36,273 nucleotides of DNA from Propionibacteriaceae bacterium UBA5174. Its GTDB lineage: Bacteria; Actinomycetota; Actinomycetes; Propionibacteriales; Propionibacteriaceae. The translations under genes and the position numbers were made by a program. The notes under the pieces were generated by a model. It searched no databases. It saw only the letters and a list, made by a program, of their open reading frames with translations, and was not told the origin of the DNA. The stretch is from assembly GCA_002413345.1 (NCBI GenBank), contig DHWU01000070.1, positions 2,611 through 38,883 on the forward strand, read 5' to 3'. Shown piece by piece: positions 30,800-36,273 of the stretch (position 1 is the first letter of the stretch; each line of letters starts with the position of its first letter).

Positions 30800-31144
30800 A
30801 TGACCGCTGCCCTTGCTCCCGAGATCAACGCCAGCCAGGCACTTCGATTGGCTAGCGGCGGCGCGGGCGTTCTCGACGTTCGCGACCCGTACGAATGGAT
30901 CGCCGGCCACGCCCCTATTGCCGAACATATCCCGCTGCCAACCTTGCCGGGAGCGCGTACCCCCGATTGGCGTGGCCGCCCCGTGTTGGTGCTGTGCCGC
31001 AGTGGCAATCGAGCAAAGAGCGCCGCCGTCTTGTTACGCCACCGTGGGATCGAAGCTTTCGCCGTCAGCGGCGGCATGAACGCTTGGCGTGACGCTGGCG
31101 GCCTGGTCGTCACTGACGGAGGCGCGCCAGGCGTGGTTGCCTGA
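30800..31144 (+). CDS. Single-domain rhodanese
   Basis: 114 residues of the rhodanese fold. VLDVRDPYEWIAGHAPIAEH is the N-terminal strand-loop, and VLVLCRSGNRAKSAA carries the active Cys (C66) in a six-residue CRSGNR loop typical of sulfurtransferases. VSGGMNAWRDAG closes the domain. It would accept sulfane sulfur, transferring it to thiols or cyanide. AGGAGGA five to six bases before ATG 30800 decides the start; an in-frame ATG at 30782 lies inside the leader. Expression is probably controlled by the CsoR/CstR-like operator 46 bases upstream. Confidence 0.9.
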   Translation: MTAALAPEINASQALRLASGGAGVLDVRDPYEWIAGHAPIAEHIPLPTLPGARTPDWRGRPVLVLCRSGNRAKSAAVLLRHRGIEAFAVSGGMNAWRDAGGLVVTDGGAPGVVA

Positions 31145-31146
31145 GG

Positions 31147-31169
31147 CACTGGTGTCGACCGCGCCAGTG
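31147..31169. terminator. Hairpin between convergent genes
   Basis: CACTGG/CCAGTG (6-bp stem) between the rhodanese stop and the gcvT stop. No T tract. Confidence 0.4.
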
Positions 31170-31173
31170 GCGA

Positions 31174-32268
31174 TCAACTCTCGCGAACGCCAGTGGCCAC
31201 AAAGGGCAGCTTGACCACTTCGAATGGTTCCCGGCGATCCCGGATCGCCACCTCAACGAGGTCACCGATCACCACCGAACGATCCAATAGGGCTAGCCCG
31301 ATCCCGGCACCCAGGGTGGGCGAGAAAGTGCCCGAAGTGACCTCCCCCACCGCCGCTTCGCCGCTATAGACCGCCATTTCGGGCCGCGGGATCGCGCGTC
31401 CGGTGGCCTTCAAGCCACGCAGGACCGGTCCAGCCTTGGCCGTCCGCGCAGCCCGCAACGCCTCCGCCCCAAAGAAGGACGGCTTGTCCCAGCCCACGGC
31501 CCAGTTGAGATTCGCCATTACCGGAGAGATCTGCGGACTCAAGTCATGCCCGTGCAGCGGGTAACCCATCTCGGTACGCAGCGTGTCCCGTGCCCCCAGC
31601 CCACAACAGGTAATGCCGTAATCGGCACCGGCAGCCAGGACTGCGTCCCAGACCGAGCCCGCCGCACCGCTAGGCACCACTAGTTCGTAGCCGCGTTCGC
31701 CGGTGTAGCCAGTGCGGCAGACGGTGAGCTCGCCACCGGCAAAGTTGGCCCGCGCGAAACTCATGTAGTCCTGGCCAACCGGTAAGCCGAGAGCTGCCAA
31801 CACCGCATCGGAATCACTGCCTTGAACCGCGATCACCGCATACGCGGTGTGTTCATCGGTCACCGACACCGGATCAGGGGCTGCCGCAACCAGGGTTGCC
31901 ACCACCTCGGCGGTATTGGCCGCGTTCGGGATGACGAATACCTCATCATCGCTGAACAGATAGACGATCATGTCGTCAATCACCCCACCAGCGGCGTTAC
32001 ACAACATTGTGTACTGCGCTTGTCCGGGCACGATTCTGGCCAGGTCGTTGGTCAGGCAGCCATTGACGAACTCAACCGCCCCCGGGCCACTGATCCGCAT
32101 CTTGCCCAGATGACTCACGTCGAACAAACCGACCGCCGACCGGACGGCCTTATGCTCGGCCACCACTCCCGCATATTGCAGGGGCATCAGCCAACCGCCG
32201 AATTCGGAGAACTTCGCACCTAAGGCCACGTGGCGCTCATGCAGTGGGGAAAGCAGCGGATGAGTCAT
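31174..32268 (-). CDS. gcvT: Aminomethyltransferase (glycine cleavage T protein)
   Basis: 364 residues. The family signatures KFSEFGGWLMPLQY, LFDVSHLGKMRISG, the folate-binding Asp region GVIDDMIVYLF, RTGYTGERGYELVV and GLGARDTLRTEMGYPLHGHD are complete, followed by the C-terminal barrel TSGTFSPTLGAGIGLAL. It moves the aminomethyl carbon from the H-protein lipoyl arm to tetrahydrofolate. gcvH and gcvP are not in the window. AGGAGGA precedes ATG 32268. No glycine riboswitch was found; a 14-bp perfect hairpin lies just upstream. Confidence 0.95.
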   Translation of the reverse strand: MTHPLLSPLHERHVALGAKFSEFGGWLMPLQYAGVVAEHKAVRSAVGLFDVSHLGKMRISGPGAVEFVNGCLTNDLARIVPGQAQYTMLCNAAGGVIDDMIVYLFSDDEVFVIPNAANTAEVVATLVAAAPDPVSVTDEHTAYAVIAVQGSDSDAVLAALGLPVGQDYMSFARANFAGGELTVCRTGYTGERGYELVVPSGAAGSVWDAVLAAGADYGITCCGLGARDTLRTEMGYPLHGHDLSPQISPVMANLNWAVGWDKPSFFGAEALRAARTAKAGPVLRGLKATGRAIPRPEMAVYSGEAAVGEVTSGTFSPTLGAGIGLALLDRSVVIGDLVEVAIRDRREPFEVVKLPFVATGVRES

Positions 32269-32310
32269 GGATCCTCCTGTCGGGAGTACAGGTTAGGGGA
32301 ACTAAGCAGG

Positions 32311-32341
32311 ACTACGTGTGCGGGCACCCCGCACACGTAGT
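32311..32341. promoter_or_regulatory. Perfect 14-bp inverted repeat between gcvT and pepA
   Basis: ACTACGTGTGCGGG, a 3-base loop (CAC), then its exact complement (32328-32341). It lies 43 bases upstream of the gcvT ATG and 94 bases before pepA. Both genes point away from it, so it is not an ordinary end-of-gene terminator. On the minus strand a TAACCT -10 for gcvT begins about 15 bases downstream of it, putting the repeat at the -35 region. A regulator site or a transcription insulator are both possible. Confidence 0.6.
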
Positions 32342-32434
32342 TGTCGGAATTGCGGCCGCTTCAAGGCGCCACCTTTGCCATAGGCGCACTAGCCTAGGGA
32401 CGTTGCGGTTCACCTACCCAAGAAGGAAGCCACT

Positions 32435-33931
32435 GTGTTCAGCTTCACTCTTCCCGTCATCACCCTGGCAACTGCGGCCAGCAAGGATCCCGGAATCCTG
32501 GTGATTGGCCTGGCCGAAACCAGCGACGGCGACATCCTGGTGGGCCTGTCTGAGGACCTCGCTAAGAGCGCGACCAAGGCTCTCGGCGCCGACGTGGCCT
32601 CACTCGCCCGAGAACTCGGTGGATCGGCGAAGAACGGCAAAGCTGTCCTGCTCGCGCTGCCCGCTGGACGGAAAGTGGTTGTGGTCGGGATTGGACCGAT
32701 CGATGTCACCGCCGAGCAACTGCGCCGGGCCGCTGGCGCTGCCGTCCGACTCATCGAAGGACTGCCCGCAAGCCAACCACACCGGATCACGCTCAGCTTG
32801 GACACTGCCGAGCCGAGCTTGATCGAGGGTGCTGGTGAAGGCGCGCTGTTGGGCTGTTACCGGTACGGTCCGGCCAAGTCGGAGAACCCAGGCATCGGAT
32901 CGATCACGCTGATCAGCTCCAACAAGAAACCAGAAGCCAAACAGGCACTCGACCTAGCCGCGGTCACCGCCGCGGCAGTGGTGCAGGCTCGAAACTGGGT
33001 GAACACTCCTGCGAACCTGCTCTACCCCGAGAGCTTCGCCGAATCTGCCCGGGCACTAGCCAAGGCGTCCAAGCTCAGCGTCGAAGTATGGGACGACAAG
33101 GCATTGGAACGTGAAGGATTCGGCGGCATCATGGCCGTCGGTGGCGGTTCGGATCGCAAACCACGCCTGGTCAAACTCAGCTACTCCCCACGCGGAGCCA
33201 AGTTTCATCTGTCGCTAGTCGGCAAAGGGATCACCTTCGACACTGGTGGCCTCAACCTCAAGCCAGCCGATTCCATGTACACGATGAAATCTGACATGGG
33301 CGGCGCCGCAGCGGTATTGGCCGCGATCTCTGCGATTGCCAAACTCGGACTCCGGATCCAAGTCACAGCTTGGGCGGCATTGGCCGAAAACATGCCTTCA
33401 GGCAGCTCCTACCGTCCCTCTGACGTGCTGACGATGTACGGCGGACTTACCGTGGAGAACAGCAACTCCGATGCCGAAGGCCGGATCGTGATGGCCGATA
33501 CTTTGGTGAAGGCTTCTCAAGACTCCCCAGACCTGGTGGTCGATGTGGCCACCCTCACCGGCGCTTGCATGGTGGCCTTAGGCGAGCGGGTGGCCGGACT
33601 GATGGCTCGCGACGACGAAACCGCCGACCTCATTCTGGACGCGGCCGAAGTCGCTGGCGAACTGTTCTGGCAATTGCCGATTCCCGAAGATGCGGGTCCA
33701 AAACTGGAATCCAAGGTGGCCGACACAAAATCGACCGGGGACCGCTATGGCGGCGCTCTCAGTGCAGCGGCTTTTCTCTCCAAGTTCGTGCCCGAGCAGA
33801 CCTCGTGGGCGCATCTGGACATCGCCGGCCCAAGCTTCAACTCCGGCAGTGCCCACGATTACACCCCCACTGGCGGCACTGGTGCCAGCGTTCGGACGCT
33901 GATTGCGCTGGCGCAGGCGCGGGCAAACTGA
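32435..33931 (+). CDS. pepA: Leucyl aminopeptidase (M17 family)
   Basis: 498 residues of the hexameric M17 peptidase. The metal and active-site segments are GKGITFDTGGLNLKP (Lys near 264), YTMKSDMGGAAAV and ENSNSDAEGRIVMADTL. The last normally reads NTDAEGR; here Ser replaces Thr, a mild change. Two Zn/Mn ions would be bound by Asp, Asp and Glu. It removes N-terminal residues from peptides in the cytoplasm and corresponds to Rv2213 (pepB) by position. AAGGA lies seven to eight bases before GTG 32435. The next gene starts two bases after its stop. Confidence 0.95.
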   Translation: MFSFTLPVITLATAASKDPGILVIGLAETSDGDILVGLSEDLAKSATKALGADVASLARELGGSAKNGKAVLLALPAGRKVVVVGIGPIDVTAEQLRRAAGAAVRLIEGLPASQPHRITLSLDTAEPSLIEGAGEGALLGCYRYGPAKSENPGIGSITLISSNKKPEAKQALDLAAVTAAAVVQARNWVNTPANLLYPESFAESARALAKASKLSVEVWDDKALEREGFGGIMAVGGGSDRKPRLVKLSYSPRGAKFHLSLVGKGITFDTGGLNLKPADSMYTMKSDMGGAAAVLAAISAIAKLGLRIQVTAWAALAENMPSGSSYRPSDVLTMYGGLTVENSNSDAEGRIVMADTLVKASQDSPDLVVDVATLTGACMVALGERVAGLMARDDETADLILDAAEVAGELFWQLPIPEDAGPKLESKVADTKSTGDRYGGALSAAAFLSKFVPEQTSWAHLDIAGPSFNSGSAHDYTPTGGTGASVRTLIALAQARAN

Positions 33932-33932
33932 C

Positions 33933-35492
33933 ATGGAGTCTTTACGTGCTGACCTGGTGATCGTGGGAGCTGGCGCTGCCGGGCTTTTGGCTGCAGTTGC
34001 TGCCCGTCGCCTAGGTGATGAAGTGATCGTGGTGGAATCGGCGGCTTTGGCTGGCGGGGCCACCGTCAACGGTAATGGCGCGATGTGGCTGCCCGGCAAC
34101 GGGGTCATGGCCAAAGCGGGAACTCCGGACACTCCTGCGGCTGCCGCGGATTATCTGCATGCGCTGCTCGGCGCACCGGCCGACTCCACCCAAGCGGATC
34201 GCCGCGAAGCCTTCATTCGCACCGCACCGAAACTCGCTCGCTGGCTGGCCTCCTCAAAGATGCCGCTGCAATTGGTCAAAACCACCGCCGATCTTTATCC
34301 ACTGCTGCCCGGAGCCAAGCATCATGGGCGCACGATTCAGGCCGGGCCACTCGACCGCCGCGTCCTGGGCGGGCTTGAGGAAGCACTGCTACCGGAACCT
34401 GGAAGCAGCCGCGGCCCGTTGGATCGGCTGCCGCTGCCTCGCCTTACCTCTGGGGCCGGCGAGTCTTTGGTGGCCCATCTACTGCACCGGGCTGTCGCCA
34501 ATGGAGTGCAGCTGTGGCTCAACGCGACAGTCACTGAGTTGCTCACCACTGATTCAGCGGTTAGCGCAGTGATCGTCGATCGAGATGGCACTTCGGTCGA
34601 GATCTTCACCCCCAAGGTGCTGCTAGCTGGCGGTGGCTACGAACGAAGCCAACCACTTCGAGATGAGCATCTCCCGCTACCCACCGACGCGACCTGGACG
34701 GCCACGACCACCATGAATGACGGGCAGCTGCTCACTCTCGCCACGAATATCGGTGCTGCCACCACCAATCTCACCGATGCCTGGTGGACTCCGGTGGCGT
34801 TGATCGACGGCCAGGCCTATGACATCACCGACGCGCTACGCCAGCCCCACAGCTTGCTGGTCGACTCCGCTGGCGACCGCTACACCGACGAGACTGGAAG
34901 CGGCGACGATCTGGGGCGGGCGATGTACGACCACAGCCGCTCAGTCCGTGCGATCCCGTCCTACTTGATCATGGACAACCGGCATCGGCAGTCCTGCCCA
35001 ATTGGGCCTTGGAAGGCCGGTAACACCCCACGCCGTGCGTTGGATGAGCAACAGATCACTCGGGCCAACACCCTGAACGATCTAGCTCAAGTCACCGGCC
35101 TCTACCGCGCTGGACTATTGGGCACTGTGGTGCGGTTCAACAATTTCGCGGCCAAGGGCAATGATTCTGACTTCAGCCGCGGCCACACCGACGAGTCAGC
35201 CAAGAGCAAGCCGAAATCAGCGAATCTGGGCAAGATCGACAAACCGCCGTTCTGGGCGATCAAGGTTTACCCCGGTGACACCGGAACCAAGGGTGGGCTC
35301 GTCACCGACGCCAACTGGCGAGTTCTGCGTAGTGACAACTCAGTGATCCAAGGGTTATACGCCTGCGCAGGCACTGCAGCGTCCCTCTTTCCGGGCGTTT
35401 CACCAGCGAACGGCGCGGCTCTGGGTGAAGCTCTTGTCGGGGCTTTCTTGGCTGTTACCGATCAGCGATCCCCGCGCGACCGAGCGTTGTAA
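33933..35492 (+). CDS. FAD-binding 3-ketosteroid-dehydrogenase/fumarate-reductase-like flavoprotein
   Basis: 519 residues. LVIVGAGAAGLLAAVAAR is the FAD Rossmann motif; VLLAGGGYER and KVYPGDTGTKGGLVTD followed by GLYACAGTA close the FAD domain. The closest recalled family is 3-ketosteroid delta-1-dehydrogenase (KstD). The conserved Tyr-Pro-Gly-x-Gly near the end, which holds a catalytic Tyr in KstD, is here GVSPANGAALG, so steroid oxidation is doubtful. It may be another FAD desaturase. The start ATG 33933 is one base after the pepA stop, implying one transcript. Lipoamide dehydrogenase commonly occupies this place in other actinobacteria. Its 3' end overlaps the minus-strand gene by 31 bases. 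Confidence 0.75.
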   Translation: MESLRADLVIVGAGAAGLLAAVAARRLGDEVIVVESAALAGGATVNGNGAMWLPGNGVMAKAGTPDTPAAAADYLHALLGAPADSTQADRREAFIRTAPKLARWLASSKMPLQLVKTTADLYPLLPGAKHHGRTIQAGPLDRRVLGGLEEALLPEPGSSRGPLDRLPLPRLTSGAGESLVAHLLHRAVANGVQLWLNATVTELLTTDSAVSAVIVDRDGTSVEIFTPKVLLAGGGYERSQPLRDEHLPLPTDATWTATTTMNDGQLLTLATNIGAATTNLTDAWWTPVALIDGQAYDITDALRQPHSLLVDSAGDRYTDETGSGDDLGRAMYDHSRSVRAIPSYLIMDNRHRQSCPIGPWKAGNTPRRALDEQQITRANTLNDLAQVTGLYRAGLLGTVVRFNNFAAKGNDSDFSRGHTDESAKSKPKSANLGKIDKPPFWAIKVYPGDTGTKGGLVTDANWRVLRSDNSVIQGLYACAGTAASLFPGVSPANGAALGEALVGAFLAVTDQRSPRDRAL

Positions 35493-35782
35493 TCGCGCAT
35501 CCGCTGCGGATAGCCGATCACCCCGGCGTCATAGGCTGGTAAGCGGTGATGGTGCGCAAATCGGCGTGCCCAGCCCACGTCGGGGACGCTTCGCCGAGTC
35601 CATTCCCCGTCATAGGCGATCAGCAGCAGAGTTGCCGAATTCAGGGTGGTCGGCTGTTCGATGAACGCCTCAACCCCCCGTCGGGAGTTCAGGAATTCCT
35701 CTAGATGAGCCACTGTGGCTGGCTCGGGAGTCTCCGATCGGGACCGGCTGGGGCCCTTGTGCTTTCTTGAAAACCATCCCAC
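35462..35782 (-). CDS. Small conserved actinobacterial protein
   Basis: 106 residues. After a basic start (MGWFSRKHKGPSRS) come LEEFLNSRRGVEAFIEQPT, TLLLIAYDGEWTRR, and a C-terminal LPAYDAGVIGYPQRMRDYNAR. I recall the closely similar family with an end like YDVxLxGYPQRMRDW beside pepA/sucB in Streptomyces and others; no function known. GTG 35782 is six bases after CATAAT (leaderless pattern). The 3' end lies within the end of the flavoprotein gene on the other strand. Confidence 0.75.
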   Translation of the reverse strand: MGWFSRKHKGPSRSRSETPEPATVAHLEEFLNSRRGVEAFIEQPTTLNSATLLLIAYDGEWTRRSVPDVGWARRFAHHHRLPAYDAGVIGYPQRMRDYNARSRGDR

Positions 35783-35788
35783 CTGGCA

Positions 35789-35794
35789 ATTATG
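35789..35794 (-). promoter_or_regulatory. Leaderless-type -10 box of the small conserved gene
   Basis: Minus-strand CATAAT, six bases, GTG 35782. The first base differs from TAnnnT. Confidence 0.4.
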
Positions 35795-35810
35795 ACGCTA
35801 TGGCGGGGGG

Positions 35811-35816
35811 ATAGTC
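35811..35816 (+). promoter_or_regulatory. Putative -10 box of the E2 gene
   Basis: TAGTCT 41 bases before ATG 35857. GGAG at 35844-35847 is the ribosome site, nine bases from the ATG. The two genes are divergent from this 74-base gap. Confidence 0.5.
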
Positions 35817-35856
35817 TGAACTCTGCAAATGCCAGCAAGCGTTAGGAGCCGCCCTG

Positions 35857-36273
35857 ATGTCCACTCCCGTTCCACTACCGGCACTTGGTGAGAGCGTCAC
35901 CGAGGGCACCGTTTCTCGCTGGCTGAAACAGGTCGGGGACACCGTCGCGGTGGACGAGGTACTGGTCGAGATCTCCACCGACAAGGTCGACACTGAGGTG
36001 CCTTCCCCAGTAGCTGGCGTGTTGTTGGAGATTCGGGTTCCCGAGGACGGGGTAGCCGAAGTCGGCACCACCTTGGCGATCATTGGCGAAGCTAGCGAAG
36101 CACCGTCGGACGCTGTAGCGCCGACAATCCCGGCTTTGCCCACTATGCCGACGCCTCCGGGAGTCACCATTCCGGCAGCGCCTGCCGTACCCACGCCTGC
36201 GGTAGCCGCAATGCCCGCCGCCCCTTATCTACCGACCCACCCGGCTGCGGCGGCACCCGCACCCGGACCCGCA
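35857..36273 (+). CDS. sucB: Dihydrolipoamide acyltransferase E2 (N-terminal part)
   Basis: 139 codons run to the window end. The lipoyl domain (about 3-78) has LPALGESVTEGTV at its start and VEISTDKVDTEVPSP, with the lipoylated Lys at about 43. An Ala/Pro-rich linker (about 80-139) begins and leads beyond the window. In actinobacteria this E2 serves pyruvate dehydrogenase and/or the 2-oxoglutarate dehydrogenase complex; M. tuberculosis DlaT is the homologue. The EIST-DKVD lipoyl motif is the succinyl/acetyl type. Further lipoyl, E1/E3-binding and catalytic domains are expected outside the window. Confidence 0.92.
   Translation, partial: MSTPVPLPALGESVTEGTVSRWLKQVGDTVAVDEVLVEISTDKVDTEVPSPVAGVLLEIRVPEDGVAEVGTTLAIIGEASEAPSDAVAPTIPALPTMPTPPGVTIPAAPAVPTPAVAAMPAAPYLPTHPAAAAPAPGPA

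Noticed and set aside
32269..32434. Glycine riboswitch upstream of gcvT
   Set aside because: No tandem aptamer signature is present; the only structure is the 14-bp hairpin, reported separately.
1..36273. CRISPR arrays, insertion sequences, prophage genes, tRNA or rRNA genes
   Set aside because: No direct-repeat arrays, transposase or integrase motifs, tRNA T-loops or rRNA segments were seen on either strand.

Overview
This window is chromosomal DNA of a bacterium of the phylum Actinomycetota. The evidence is moderately high GC by eye, frequent GTG starts, and many promoters whose TAnnnT -10 box lies 6-8 bases before the start codon (leaderless mRNAs). Marker families are a class II DAHP synthase, GuaB1, DUF3043, a sunset-domain protein and an actinobacterial DnaQ/UvrC-like nuclease. 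From memory, the order metF - polyprenyl synthase - pknL - aroG - acyltransferase - NlpC/P60 - DnaQ/UvrC - trpD - HesB/ErpA protein - gcvT - pepA - E2 follows Mycobacterium tuberculosis Rv2172c to Rv2215 and a similar Streptomyces block. I cannot name the genus.

Layout. 1-707 (minus): end of the ribosomal cluster (infA, rpmJ, start of rpsM). 855-3520 (plus): a small membrane protein and a HelD-type RNA polymerase-associated helicase. 3560-9920: metF, polyprenyl diphosphate synthase, a GNAT acetyltransferase, a ThiE-like protein with eroded catalytic residues, a PASTA kinase and an MBL-fold hydrolase. 9923-16420: three shikimate-pathway loci (aroQ, a fused aroE-aroK, class II aroG), interrupted by a divergent YeiH transporter/LysR pair and a threonine aldolase. 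16426-21417: lysophosphatidate-type acyltransferase, esterase, secreted NlpC/P60 hydrolase, Cys-rich mini-protein, DnaQ-UvrC nuclease and a stand-alone Lrp/AsnC effector domain. 21472-25654: cyclophilin, sunset-domain membrane protein, small HTH-like protein, prepilin peptidase, trpD and a degenerate receiver. 25782-30608: guaB1, conserved hypotheticals, a CMD-family protein, ErpA-type Fe-S carrier, DUF3043 and an orphan Nif11-like peptide. 30739-36273: rhodanese behind a CsoR/CstR-type operator, gcvT, pepA, a 3-ketosteroid-dehydrogenase-like flavoprotein, a small conserved protein and the start of a 2-oxoacid dehydrogenase E2.

Most genes are housekeeping. aroG, aroQ, aroE-aroK and trpD serve chorismate and tryptophan synthesis. 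metF and gcvT serve one-carbon metabolism. The kinase, NlpC/P60 protein and polyprenyl synthase point to envelope growth. The YeiH/LysR pair and the rhodanese suggest handling of sulfite, sulfate or persulfide. I see no insertion sequence, phage gene, CRISPR array, tRNA or rRNA.

The most notable points are: the single-frame AroE-AroK fusion; at least twelve apparently leaderless promoters, some overlapping the previous stop codon; a CstR-like operator over a lone rhodanese promoter; an orphan Nif11-like peptide; a ThiE homologue without its pyrophosphate-binding motif; a KstD-like flavoprotein where lipoamide dehydrogenase often sits; a missing cytochrome bcc-aa3 block next to trpD; and several dyads and hairpins without an obvious role.
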